Notes: a model not told the origin generated them from the sequence alone. DNA of 28,182 nt from Actinomycetota bacterium (GCA_013694685.1 JACDBY010000108.1:1-28182), one strand, 5' to 3'. Positions 13,849 to 21,893 are shown, counted from the first letter of the stretch. Program-made: numbers and translations.

Positions 13849-15002
13849 ACGTCGATGCGATCGGCCAGGAGTCGCTCGAGCGCCGGACGGATCGCGAGCG
13901 CATCGGCGAAGGTGCGGTACTCCGCGGCCAGCCGCGCCCGGTCTCGGGCCGGCCGCGCAGTACGCGTGGCGCGCAGGAGCACGTTCTTCGGCGTGTGCTC
14001 GAGCGCAACGAACTCGACCACCTGCACGTCGTAGCCGGCGAGCTCGAGGAGTCGTGCCCGCGCTGCGTCCGTCACCTCGGCGACGAAGCGCTCGCGCAGC
14101 GTTCCGTGCCGGATGAGGGGCCGCAGCACGTCGCTCTCGAGCTGACCGAGCAGCTCGTGCTGACAGCACGGCACGGCGAGGATCACGGTCGCCTCGGCCC
14201 GCACGGCGCGCTCGAGGGCGACGTCGGTAGCTGTGTCGCAGGCGTGGAGGCTCACCACGAGGTCGACTCCGTCCAGATCGGCGTCGGCAATGTCACCGAC
14301 CTCGAACCGAAGCCCTTCGGCGTCGAGCTGCCGTGCGAGCGCCTCGCACTCCGCGACGACGTCCTGTTTCAGGTCGAGCCCGAGCAGCTCGACGCTCCGC
14401 CCGTGCACGCGAGTCAGGAGGTCGTAGAGCGCGAACGTGAGATAGGCGCGACCCGACCCGTAGTCCACGACTCGCAGCGCCCCGGGAGGCAGCACCGGGA
14501 TCACGTCGTCGACGAGCTCGACGAAACGGTTCACCTGCCGGAACTTGTCGCGTCGCCGCGCCCGCACCTGCCCGTCCGGCGTCTGAACCCCCAGCGCGAC
14601 GAGGTACGGCACCGGCTCGCCCGCTGGGAGCCGGTGCTGCTTGCGGCGATCGTGGGCGAACGAGACATCGGGTCGGGTGGGCGGCCGCCGGAGGACTCGG
14701 GGCTCACCCTTGCCCGCGAGCACCTGCCAGTCCGCGGCCGGCTCGTGCAGAAGGGCCTGGCGGTACGAGCCGCCGATCGCCTCCCGGAGCAGCTCTCCCA
14801 GCGCCTCCCGGTCGACCAGCTCGTCGGTCGTCCGGGTGTGGAAGTGGCGCCGTACCCGCCACCGCACACCGCTGCGCACGGCGACGGGGTCGAGAGTGAG
14901 GCGCTTCGGCGAGGCCGGATCGACCGAGCGGGGGCGGCTCAGGGTCGCGCCGGTCAGCACCGCTTCGCCGACGAGCCGCTCGACGAGCTCCTCGAGCGTC
15001 AT
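13845..15002 (-). CDS. Methyltransf_32-type SAM-dependent methyltransferase
   Basis: 385 residues. N-terminal region of about 170 residues of unclear fold, with KFRQVNRFVELVDDV leading into the Rossmann domain: motif I VVDYGSGRAYLTFALYDLL (D180), LLGLDLK, then SLHACDTATDVAL and the family signature PCCQHELLGQL (278-288). These are the marks of Methyltransf_32, shared with eukaryotic RRNAD1/METTL25-type proteins. The CC pair and SLHACDTATD suggest a protein or RNA substrate, but none is proven. The ATG at 15002 overlaps the carboxylase stop as ATGA. Confidence 0.88.
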   Translation of the reverse strand: MTLEELVERLVGEAVLTGATLSRPRSVDPASPKRLTLDPVAVRSGVRWRVRRHFHTRTTDELVDREALGELLREAIGGSYRQALLHEPAADWQVLAGKGEPRVLRRPPTRPDVSFAHDRRKQHRLPAGEPVPYLVALGVQTPDGQVRARRRDKFRQVNRFVELVDDVIPVLPPGALRVVDYGSGRAYLTFALYDLLTRVHGRSVELLGLDLKQDVVAECEALARQLDAEGLRFEVGDIADADLDGVDLVVSLHACDTATDVALERAVRAEATVILAVPCCQHELLGQLESDVLRPLIRHGTLRERFVAEVTDAARARLLELAGYDVQVVEFVALEHTPKNVLLRATRTARPARDRARLAAEYRTFADALAIRPALERLLADRIDV

Positions 15003-16819
15003 TGCAACGGTGCCGCGACGACGCAGACGAGCTGGCCGTTCGCGATCGCCCCTCCGGGCGCGACCCCGAGCCCGGTCACGATCCCCGCGTGCGGAGCGAC
15101 GATCTCGTTCTCCATCTTCATCGCCTCGACGACGCAGAGCAGCTCGCCGGCCTCGACCGCATCGCCGTCCGCGACCTCGACCTTCAGAACCGTGCCCTGC
15201 ATCGGGCTGAGCACCGCTCCGTCGCCACCCGCTCTGTCGCCGGCCGCGACGCGCTCGCGGCGCCGGCGCGCGAGACCTGCCCAGGGCGCCTCTGTGACGT
15301 GGGCGCGCACGTCGTAGGCGCGGCCGTCGACCTCCACAGCGACCACCCTCGGGACGGTCGGGACCACACCGTCCGAGGTCGTCGTCATACTCGTTGTCCG
15401 ATGAGAGAACGACTGCTCCAGCTGATCCGCCCGCTCCGCCAGCGCCTCGGACTCGACGATGCCGGCGCACGTCTCGCCCGCGACGAAGCACGGGTGCTCG
15501 AGGAGCGCGCGGTGAAAGCCGAGGAGCGTCGCGGTGCCCTCGATCTCGAACTCGGCGAGCGCGCGCCGCATGCGTGCGATCGCGCGCGGACGGTCGACGT
15601 CGTGGACGACGAGCTTGGCGATCATCGGGTCGTAGAATTCGCTCACCTCGTCTCCGGCCTCGACGCCGGAATCGACGCGCACACCCGGCCCGGCGGGCTC
15701 CCGGTAGGCCGTGATCCGCCCGGGAGCCGGCAGGAACCCGTTCACCACGTCCTCGGCATTGATCCGGCACTCGATCGCATGGCCCCGCAGGACGACGTCG
15801 TCCTGCGTGACCGAGAGCGGCCGGCCGGCGGCGACGAGCACCTGCTCGCGGATCAGGTCGAGCCCGGTCACGAGCTCGGTCACGGTGTGCTCGACCTGGA
15901 TGCGCGTGTTCATCTCCATGAAGAAGTACTCGCCTTGCCGGGTGAGGAGCCCCTCGATCGTTCCCGCCGAGCGGTACCCTGCGGCGCGAGCCGCATCGAC
16001 GGCGATCTGACCGATGCAGGCCCGGAGCGCATCGTCGACCCCCGGCGACGGTGTTTCCTCGACGAGCTTCTGGTGCCGCCGCTGGATGGTGCAGTCGCGC
16101 TCGCCAAGGTGGATCACGTTGTCGTGTGCGTCCGCGAGCACCTGCACCTCGACGTGCCTGGGATCCTCGACGAAACGCTCGACGTAGACCGTCGCGTCCG
16201 CGAAGAACTTCTCGCCCTGCCGCGTGGCCGACTCGAACGCGCGCTCCGCCTCGCCGGGCGCGCGGACGATCTCCATGCCCTTCCCGCCCCCACCGGCGGC
16301 AGCCTTGATGATCAGCGGGTAGCCGATCTCCTCGCCGAGCTCGACGACCGCGTCGGCGGACGTGACCGGGTCGACCGCACCCGGGATGATCGGGACGCCC
16401 GCGGCACGCATCGCTGTACGCGCCGCCGTCTTCGACCCCATCAGCTCGATCGCGGCCGGGGGCGGACCGATCCACGTGAGCCCGGCCCCCTCGACGAGGC
16501 GCGCGAACGCGGCGTTCTCGGCGAGGAACCCGTAGCCGGGATGGACTGCCTCGGCTCCCGCCCGCAGCGCCGTCTCGACGATCGTGTCGCCGCGCAGGTA
16601 GCTCTCCGTCGCGGGGCCTGCGCCGATCCGGTGCGCCTCGTCGGCGGCGCGCACGTGCGCCCGCCCCCGATCGGCGTCCGAGAAGACGGCCACGCAGCCG
16701 ATGCCGAGCTCGCGGAGGGTCCGGAAGATGCGGATCGCGATCTCGCCGCGGTTGGCGACCAGGATTTTCGAGAACAGGGGCGCGGGGTTGCCGGGCACGG
16801 CGCGCGTATTCTCCCCCAC
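14999..16819 (-). CDS. Acyl-CoA carboxylase alpha chain: biotin carboxylase fused to BCCP
   Basis: 606 residues. Carboxylates its own biotin with ATP and bicarbonate for malonyl-CoA or methylmalonyl-CoA synthesis. Biotin carboxylase domain: ILVANRGEIAIRIFRTL, VHPGYGFLAENA, the ATP loop AAAGGGGKGM, GERDCTIQRRHQKLVEE and MNTRIQVEHTVTE. A central linker follows, then a C-terminal biotinyl domain with EAMKMEN (K568). This AccA3-like fusion needs a separate carboxyltransferase; the best candidate is at 22779-24344. The GTG at 16819 has GGGAG 8 nt upstream; a second GTG at 16798 (599 residues) is also possible. The start lies 2 bp from the divergent pgsA start. Confidence 0.94.
   Translation of the reverse strand: MGENTRAVPGNPAPLFSKILVANRGEIAIRIFRTLRELGIGCVAVFSDADRGRAHVRAADEAHRIGAGPATESYLRGDTIVETALRAGAEAVHPGYGFLAENAAFARLVEGAGLTWIGPPPAAIELMGSKTAARTAMRAAGVPIIPGAVDPVTSADAVVELGEEIGYPLIIKAAAGGGGKGMEIVRAPGEAERAFESATRQGEKFFADATVYVERFVEDPRHVEVQVLADAHDNVIHLGERDCTIQRRHQKLVEETPSPGVDDALRACIGQIAVDAARAAGYRSAGTIEGLLTRQGEYFFMEMNTRIQVEHTVTELVTGLDLIREQVLVAAGRPLSVTQDDVVLRGHAIECRINAEDVVNGFLPAPGRITAYREPAGPGVRVDSGVEAGDEVSEFYDPMIAKLVVHDVDRPRAIARMRRALAEFEIEGTATLLGFHRALLEHPCFVAGETCAGIVESEALAERADQLEQSFSHRTTSMTTTSDGVVPTVPRVVAVEVDGRAYDVRAHVTEAPWAGLARRRRERVAAGDRAGGDGAVLSPMQGTVLKVEVADGDAVEAGELLCVVEAMKMENEIVAPHAGIVTGLGVAPGGAIANGQLVCVVAAPLQ
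16807..16812 (+). promoter_or_regulatory. Candidate -10 box of pgsA
   Basis: TATTCT ends 9 nt before the pgsA GTG. It lies inside the first codons of the divergent carboxylase gene if that gene starts at 16819. Confidence 0.4.
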
Positions 16820-16821
16820 GA

Positions 16822-17367
16822 GTGACGCTCCCGGACCAGTTGACCCTCGCCCGAGCCTTCGCGGTCCCGGTCGTGGTCGTGCTCTTCGCCTGGGACTTCC
16901 CCGATCACGCCTACTGGGCGACGGCGGTGTTCGCGCTCGCGATGTCGACCGACCAGGTCGACGGTTGGCTCGCGCGCCGCTGGAACCAGACCTCGGCGTT
17001 CGGCTCGCTGCTCGACCCGATCGCCGACAAGGTGCTCATCCTCGCGATGCTCGCGATGCTCGTGGGCGAGGACGTCGCGCCCGCCTGGATGGTCGCGGCG
17101 ATCGTCGCGCGGGAGATCGCGGTCTCCGGGCTCCGACTAGCGGCGCTCGAGAAGGGCGTTGTCATGGGAGCCCGCGACCTCGGCAAGCTGAAAACGTGGT
17201 CGCAGGCAGTCGCCGCGACGATCTGCGGGCTCGCGGCGGGCGGTGCCTGGGACGAGCAGGTGGGCTGGTGGGCGCTTCTCGTCGCGACGGTGCTGACGTG
17301 GGCTTCGGGGCTCGACTACGCGCGCGTCGCGCCGCGTGTCCTGCGCGGGGGCGGCGTCGCCTCATAG
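16822..17367 (+). CDS. pgsA: CDP-diacylglycerol-glycerol-3-phosphate 3-phosphatidyltransferase
   Basis: 181 residues, integral membrane. Makes phosphatidylglycerophosphate from CDP-diacylglycerol and glycerol-3-phosphate. The CDP-alcohol phosphotransferase signature D-x2-DG-x2-AR-x8-G-x3-D-x3-D is complete: D44, D47, G48, A51, R52, G61, D65, D69. About five hydrophobic segments are visible (12-24, 31-41, 70-92, 128-140, 148-163). ALEKGVVMGARDLGKLKTWSQ fits PgsA rather than phosphatidylinositol-type enzymes. GTG at 16822. The last 52 bp overlap a convergent small gene. Confidence 0.9.
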   Translation: MTLPDQLTLARAFAVPVVVVLFAWDFPDHAYWATAVFALAMSTDQVDGWLARRWNQTSAFGSLLDPIADKVLILAMLAMLVGEDVAPAWMVAAIVAREIAVSGLRLAALEKGVVMGARDLGKLKTWSQAVAATICGLAAGGAWDEQVGWWALLVATVLTWASGLDYARVAPRVLRGGGVAS

Positions 17368-17546
17368 CGTCCCGCCGGGACGAGCCCGACGGCGCCGCGA
17401 TCGAGAGCCTCGCGAAGCCCCGCGCGCCACCACGCCGATCCCAGCGCGTGAGCCCTCGGGGATCGGCTCAGGCCTAGACGAGCCGCTGCAGCCCGCACGG
17501 CAGCGTTTAACGCATCGTCACCCTCGACCTCGATCACCAGGCTCAT
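17316..17546 (-). CDS. Small protein of unknown function downstream of modC
   Basis: 76 residues: MSLVIEVEGDDALNAAVRAA at the N-terminus, then an amphipathic helix, SAWWRAGLREAL and a basic tail ending RRTRGATRA. No family is recognised. Support comes from a TACGCT box 6 nt before the ATG, the same layout as proven genes nearby, and from its position 30 bp after modC on the same strand. The 3' part overlaps pgsA in antisense, which lowers confidence in the exact end. Confidence 0.45.
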   Translation of the reverse strand: MSLVIEVEGDDALNAAVRAAAARLGLSRSPRAHALGSAWWRAGLREALDRGAVGLVPAGRYEATPPPRRTRGATRA

Positions 17547-17552
17547 CGCCGC

Positions 17553-17558
17553 AGCGTA
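17553..17558 (-). promoter_or_regulatory. -10 box of the small gene after modC (leaderless)
   Basis: TACGCT on the minus strand, 6 nt before the ATG at 17546, inside the 30-bp gap after modC. Confidence 0.4.
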
Positions 17559-17576
17559 CTCCAGCGTTCTCGGCGG

Positions 17577-18614
17577 TCAGGCGAGCGGGACGAGTCGCGC
17601 CGCAGTCGCCTTGAACGAGGCGACCACCGGCTCTCCCTCTGCGAGCGCGAGACGCTCGACGGAAGCGGCGGTGACCTCGGCGACGAGCGGGCCGACCGTG
17701 ACCCTGGCGCGGTTGCCGAGGGCCGTGATACGCCCGATCGGCGCGCGCACGTGGTTCACGGCCGAGTCGGAGGGCACCTCGCGCGAGAGCGCGATCTCCC
17801 ACGGGTAGACGGTCAGCGCGACAGGTCCGGTGAGGATCTCCGTCGACCACATGCTGCCACCGGCATCGAGGATGATCTCCGTCAGACCGTCGGCTCCGGC
17901 GACGGCGACGCCCGGTACGAGGTTCGCGCCCGTGAAGCGCGCGACGAACGGATCGGCCGGCGCTGCGACGAGCTCACCGGGCGTTCCCAGCTGCCGGAGA
18001 CGCCCGTCGACGAGTACACCGACGCGATCTGCGAGCGTCAGCGCGTCCTCGAAGTCGTGCGTCACCAGGATGACGGGCAGCTCGAGACCGGCGAGCAGCT
18101 CGTGCAGCTCGCCGCGAACGGTCGCGCGGGTGTGCGCGTCGAGCGCCGCGAGCGGCTCGTCGAGGAGCAGTACGCGCGGCGACCGTGCGAGCGCGCGCGC
18201 GACCGCGACGCGCTGGCGCTCGCCTCCGGAGATCTCGCCGGGGCGCGCGCGGGCGAGATGGCCGATCGCGAACCTCTCGAGGAGCTCGTCGACCGTCCGC
18301 AGCTCGCGTGTGCCGTACGCGACGTTGGCGCGGACGGACATGTGCGGAAAGAGCGCGTAGTCCTGGAAGAGCAGGCCGACGGAGCGGAGCTCCGGCGGTA
18401 CGTCGACTCCGCGGCTCCTGTCGAGCCAGACGTCGCCGTCGAGCACGATCCGCCCGCGCGCAGGGCGCAGAAGCCCGGCGAGCGCGCGGAGGACGGTCGA
18501 CTTGCCCGCCCCCGACGGCCCGACGAGCGCGAGCGTCTCCGCCCCGACCTCGAGGCTCAGCTCGAGAGCGAACGAGCGGAGAGGGTGGGAAAGCTCTGCG
18601 GTGAGCGTCGCCAT
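17577..18614 (-). CDS. modC: Molybdate ABC transporter ATPase
   Basis: 345 residues. Powers molybdate uptake with ModA and ModB. Walker A GPSGAGKST (32-40), Q-loop FQDYALFPH, signature SGGERQR, Walker B VLLLDEPLAALD and switch histidine VTHD. The C-terminal third carries a TOBE/Mop domain (VRAPIGRITALGNRARVTV, ending VVASFKATAARLVPL), which in this family binds oxyanion and limits transport. The start ATG lies inside modB: the genes overlap by 58 bp. Confidence 0.94.
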   Translation of the reverse strand: MATLTAELSHPLRSFALELSLEVGAETLALVGPSGAGKSTVLRALAGLLRPARGRIVLDGDVWLDRSRGVDVPPELRSVGLLFQDYALFPHMSVRANVAYGTRELRTVDELLERFAIGHLARARPGEISGGERQRVAVARALARSPRVLLLDEPLAALDAHTRATVRGELHELLAGLELPVILVTHDFEDALTLADRVGVLVDGRLRQLGTPGELVAAPADPFVARFTGANLVPGVAVAGADGLTEIILDAGGSMWSTEILTGPVALTVYPWEIALSREVPSDSAVNHVRAPIGRITALGNRARVTVGPLVAEVTAASVERLALAEGEPVVASFKATAARLVPLA

Positions 18615-19381
18615 GACGGGATCAGCTTGACGGCGAGGAGGAGGACGGCGCTCGCCAGCACGAGCTCCGCACCGATCGCGAGCGCGGTGTCGAAGTCGAC
18701 GTCGAACTGCTCGTAGACGGCGAGCGACAGGGTCTGGGTCACGCCTTGGAGCGAGCCGGCGAACATGATCGTCGCGCCGAACTCGCCGAGGCCCCGGGCG
18801 AACGAGAGGGCGGCGCCCGCTCCGAGACCGCCCGCAGCCAGCGGCAGCGCGATCCGGGCGAACGTCCGGGCGGGGCCGGCGCCGAGTGTCCGCGAGGCGT
18901 CGACGAGCGTCGTGTCGACCGCCTCGAACGCTGCGATCGCCGTTCGCAGGAAGAACGGGCCTGCAACAAAAATGATCGCGAGGACGACCGCGATTCGGGT
19001 GAACGCGATCTCGAGCCCGAAAGCCGAGAGCGTTCCGCCGAGAAGACCGAAGCGCCCGAACGCCGCGAGAAGCCCGATGCCGGCCACAGCGGGTGGGAGG
19101 ACGAGCGGCATCTCGACCAGCGTGACGAGGAGCGTGCGACCGCGAAACCGCCGGGTCGCGATGACGTATGCCGCGGGCGTCCCGACGAGCAGGATCGCGA
19201 CCTGGGCGACGAGCGTCGTGACGAGCGTCACCCGGAGCGCGTCGCGGGCGACGGATGAGCCGAGCGCCGAGACGAGCTCACCCGGCGGGACGCGGAGGAA
19301 GATCGCCGCCACGGGAACAACGAGGAAGGAGAGAGCGAGCACAGTTGCCGCCCAGAGCAGTGCCGTGAACCCGTGTCTCAC
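18557..19381 (-). CDS. modB: Molybdate ABC transporter permease
   Basis: 274 residues, about six transmembrane helices. The EAA loop, which docks on the ATPase, reads DASRTLGAGPARTFARIALP, followed by SFARGLGEFGATIMFAG, the classic ModB/CysT motif. LVEMPLVLPPAVAGIGLL fits ModB. The GTG at 19381 overlaps the modA stop (GTGA). The last 19 residues are encoded within the start of modC. Confidence 0.94.
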   Translation of the reverse strand: MRHGFTALLWAATVLALSFLVVPVAAIFLRVPPGELVSALGSSVARDALRVTLVTTLVAQVAILLVGTPAAYVIATRRFRGRTLLVTLVEMPLVLPPAVAGIGLLAAFGRFGLLGGTLSAFGLEIAFTRIAVVLAIIFVAGPFFLRTAIAAFEAVDTTLVDASRTLGAGPARTFARIALPLAAGGLGAGAALSFARGLGEFGATIMFAGSLQGVTQTLSLAVYEQFDVDFDTALAIGAELVLASAVLLLAVKLIPSWRRSPQSFPTLSARSLSS

Positions 19382-20124
19382 TCCGGGAGACCGAAGCCGG
19401 CGGCGCGCAACGCGCGCCGTCCGTCTGCGCCGAGAAGCGAGATGAGGACCGCCTGTGCGGCCTCGAGGTCACGCGGCCGCGCTGCGATCGCAGCCTCGTA
19501 GACGACGGTCGGTTGCGCCGTCCGCGGGAAACGGATCACGCGCACCTTCGTCGCCACCGGTCGGACATCGGTCGCGTAGACGAACCCCGCATCCGCCTCG
19601 CCGAGCGCCACCTTCCCGACGATGCCCTTGACGTCCGGCTCGAGGCTCACGGTCTTTCGCAGGACCCGGAGGAGCTTCAGCCGCTTCAGCACCTCGCGCG
19701 TGTAGAGCCCGATCGGGACTTTCGGCCCGGCAACGACGAGCTTCAGCTCCCGCCGCCGCGCCAGGTCGGCGATGGTCGCGATCCGCGCCTGATTGGCGCG
19801 AGGGACGATGAGAACGAGGGTATTCGTCGCGAAGGCGACTGGCTTGCGGACGAGCCCCTCGGCGTGGAGCGCTTGCGTGTACTGCGGGCTCGCGGAGAGG
19901 AAGACGTCGAACGAGAAGCCCTGGCGAGCCTGCTGGGCGAGCTGGTTCGAGCCGCCGAACGAGGCTCGCACGGACGGGTCGATACGCGGCAGCACCTCCG
20001 TCAGCGACGCGGCGGCGAGAACGGTCGCCGGCCCCTCGGCCCGGACGGTGTCGCGTGCGGAAGCCGCGCCGACCGCGACAGCCGCGATGGCAGCAAGGAA
20101 CGCGATCGCCAGCGGCCGTCTCAT
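19378..20124 (-). CDS. modA: Molybdate-binding protein
   Basis: 248 residues. Sec signal peptide (RRPLAIAFLAAIAAVAVGAASA) without a lipobox Cys, so secreted or held by an uncleaved anchor rather than lipid-linked. Mature protein shows the oxyanion-binding pattern: LAAASLTEVLPRI, ASFGGSNQLAQQ, FDVFLSASPQYTQAL, VAGPKVPIGLYTREVL and EADAGFVYATDV. A tungstate preference cannot be excluded. ATG at 20124 overlaps the regulator stop as ATGA. Confidence 0.93.
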   Translation of the reverse strand: MRRPLAIAFLAAIAAVAVGAASARDTVRAEGPATVLAAASLTEVLPRIDPSVRASFGGSNQLAQQARQGFSFDVFLSASPQYTQALHAEGLVRKPVAFATNTLVLIVPRANQARIATIADLARRRELKLVVAGPKVPIGLYTREVLKRLKLLRVLRKTVSLEPDVKGIVGKVALGEADAGFVYATDVRPVATKVRVIRFPRTAQPTVVYEAAIAARPRDLEAAQAVLISLLGADGRRALRAAGFGLPE

Positions 20125-20498
20125 CGCTCCACCATCACGCTCGTCGACTTGACGACACCCGCCGCCCCGAGCCCGGGCTCGAGGCCGAGCTCCTCGACCG
20201 ACTCCCGCGTCACGATCGCGACGACGCGAGCCGGCTCGGTCACGTCGATCTCGACGCGCGCGAGCAGCCCATCAGTCTCGATCGAGCGGATCACTCCGCG
20301 AAACCGGTTGCGCGCCGTCAGGCGCTCCCCACCGGGCTCGGCGCGGAGCCGCTCGATCTCCGAGGCAGGCACGACGCGCCGGTTTGCGGCATCTCGTTCG
20401 ACCCGGAGCTTCCCGTCACGATCCCACCGACGAAGCGTGTCGAGGCTGATGCCAAGCGCTCGCGATGCCTGGGCGGCGGTCAGAGTATCCCTAGGCAT
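20121..20498 (-). CDS. MerR-like HTH / Mop-domain regulator of the mod operon
   Basis: 125 residues. N-terminal winged HTH (6-50: LTAAQASRALGISLDTLRRW, NRRVVPASEIERL) fused to a single Mop/TOBE domain (62-125: ARNRFRGVIRSIE, VTRESVEELGLEPGLGAAGV, KSTSVMV). The Mop fold binds molybdate, so this should be a compact molybdate-sensing repressor or activator of the operon, a functional counterpart of ModE with a different DNA-binding domain. It is first in a tight row (stop/start overlap with modA). A TATACT box 6 nt before the ATG indicates a leaderless transcript, and an imperfect AT-rich palindrome overlaps it. Confidence 0.88.
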   Translation of the reverse strand: MPRDTLTAAQASRALGISLDTLRRWDRDGKLRVERDAANRRVVPASEIERLRAEPGGERLTARNRFRGVIRSIETDGLLARVEIDVTEPARVVAIVTRESVEELGLEPGLGAAGVVKSTSVMVER

Positions 20499-20515
20499 TA
20501 CCTAAGTATAACTAG
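20499..20515 (-). promoter_or_regulatory. Promoter and possible operator of the mod regulator operon
   Basis: On the minus strand TATACT (20510-20505) ends 6 nt before the ATG, with CTGACC 17 bp upstream as a weak -35. CTAGTTATACTTAG (20514-20501) is an imperfect palindrome matching 5 of 7 positions per arm and covers the -10 box: a candidate autoregulation site. The AT-richness stands out from the surroundings. Confidence 0.5.
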
Positions 20516-20529
20516 CAAGTCTGTCTCGG

Positions 20530-20938
20530 TCAGCGGCGCCGCAATCGGACGACCAGATCGGCCAGCGTCGCCCCCTCCAGCACGTCACGCATCGCTGCGC
20601 GGAGATCGAGCCAGAGCGGCTGGAGCGCGACCGCGCTGCCGGCGTACTCGACCTCCTCGGGCCGCGCACCGCGCACCGTGGCGATGGGGCCTTCAACTGC
20701 TCGGATCACGTCGGCCACGGGTGATCTCCGACGCGGGTCGCACGAGCGCGTACCCGCCGTCGACGCCACGCTGGCTCGCGACCAGCTCATCGTGGCGGAG
20801 CTCGAGCAGGATCGTCTCGAGGAACTTGCGCGGGATGCCCTGGGCGTTCGCGAGTTGCTCGCCCTTCACGAGCCCGCCGGCGGCGGCGAGCTCGAGCATC
20901 GCCCGCAGTGCGTAGTCGACCTTGGCGGAGACGCGCAC
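20530..20938 (-). pseudogene. Rrf2-family regulator with a one-base frameshift
   Basis: Residues 1-73 (MRVSAKVDYALRAMLELA, IPRKFLETILLELR, SQRGVDGGYALVRPASEIT) are the Rrf2 winged HTH from a GTG at 20938. The remainder (VADVIRAVEGPIATVRG to the end at 20530) continues in another frame. Removing one C of the CCC run at 20719-20721 (GGG on the plus strand) restores the expected EITVADVIRAVEGP. Either a sequencing or assembly indel, or an inactivated gene. The three Cys ligands of IscR/RirA are absent, so if intact it would not hold an Fe-S cluster in the usual way. Lies 31 bp upstream of the mod regulator on the same strand. Confidence 0.85.
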
Positions 20939-20961
20939 GCGGGGAGTGTGTCAGTCTCGCC

Positions 20962-20967
20962 TACGAT
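20962..20967 (+). promoter_or_regulatory. -10 box of the GNAT gene (leaderless)
   Basis: TACGAT ends 7 nt before the ATG at 20975. No ribosome binding site. Confidence 0.5.
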
Positions 20968-20974
20968 CGCGCCG

Positions 20975-21859
20975 ATGCGCGTCGAGCACGTCGTCGAGGC
21001 GGAGGCGTTCCGCGACGCGGCACGTTCGATCCTGCTCGCGGACGAGGCGCGCCACAACCTCCCGCTCGGGCTCCTCTCGACGGTGGAGCGGCATCCCGAG
21101 GTGTATCCCGAGTTCCACGGCTGGATCGTGTCCGACGATCCGTCAGCCGCACCGGACGCCGCTCGCCCGCCGGCGGGTGCGGCGATGCGGACGCCGCCGC
21201 ACAACCTGATCCTCGTTCGGTCGACTCCAGACGCCATCGAAGCACTGGCCCGCGCGATCGACGCGGAGCTTCCCGGCGTGGTCGGTGCAGTGCCCGAGGT
21301 GGACGTCTTCGCCGCGGCCTGGTCGGCGTTGCACGGCGTCGACCTCGAGACGCGCTTCGAGCAGCGGATCTACCGCCTGCGCGCCCTGCGACCGATGTCG
21401 ACGCCGCCTGGGCGGATGCGGCTCGCGACGACCGACGATCGCGAGGTCGTGCTCGAGCGCTTTCGCGCGTTCGGCGAGGAGGTCCAGCACGGCTCGGACG
21501 AGTCGGCCGACGAGGACCGTCTCGCACGGGTGGTCGAGAACCGGCTGAGCGCGAGCGAGGCGGGGGTCGCGCTCTGGGAGGTGGACAGCGAGCTCGCCTC
21601 GCTCGCCGGCTTCGGCGGTCCGACACCGAACGGAATCAGGGTCGGCCCGGTGCACACGCCGCCTGCACTGCGCGGGCGTGGCTACGGGACGGCGGTCACC
21701 GCGGGCGTCTCGCGCCTCCTGCTCGAGCGCGGGCATCGGTTCTGTTTCCTGTACACCGACCTCGCGAACCCGACCTCGAACGCGATCTACGTCCGGATCG
21801 GCTACGAGCCCGTCTGCGACTCGCGCGAGATCTCGTTCGCGCCGCGGACGACCGGATAG
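20975..21859 (+). CDS. GNAT-family N-acetyltransferase
   Basis: 294 residues. The C-terminal half has the acetyl-CoA site: VGPVHTPPALRGRGYGTAVT (motif A, R/Q-x2-G-x-G/A), LLERGHRFCFLYTDLANPTSNAIYVRIGY (motif B with the NPxSNxIY pattern). The N-terminal 130 residues look like a degenerate second GNAT lobe, as in FR47-like tandem proteins. The substrate is unknown. Divergent from the Rrf2 regulator. Confidence 0.87.
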   Translation: MRVEHVVEAEAFRDAARSILLADEARHNLPLGLLSTVERHPEVYPEFHGWIVSDDPSAAPDAARPPAGAAMRTPPHNLILVRSTPDAIEALARAIDAELPGVVGAVPEVDVFAAAWSALHGVDLETRFEQRIYRLRALRPMSTPPGRMRLATTDDREVVLERFRAFGEEVQHGSDESADEDRLARVVENRLSASEAGVALWEVDSELASLAGFGGPTPNGIRVGPVHTPPALRGRGYGTAVTAGVSRLLLERGHRFCFLYTDLANPTSNAIYVRIGYEPVCDSREISFAPRTTG

Positions 21860-21865
21860 ACACAT

Positions 21866-21880
21866 CGTCGGGGGCCGACG
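21866..21880. terminator. Stem between convergent genes
   Basis: CGTCGG-GGG-CCGACG between the stops of the GNAT gene (plus) and the SRPBCC gene (minus). No T-run; candidate bidirectional terminator. Confidence 0.35.
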
Positions 21881-21893
21881 TCGCTCCGGAGAC

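Noticed and set aside
15002..16825. 607-codon plus-strand reading frame opposite the carboxylase gene
   Set aside because: Arg/Asp/Val-rich antisense shadow produced by high GC; the minus strand carries complete biotin carboxylase and BCCP motifs.
18557..18614. modB/modC overlap of 58 bp as a sign of a frameshift
   Set aside because: Both proteins have complete family ends; the modB tail is simply long and the modC start has the expected N-terminus.
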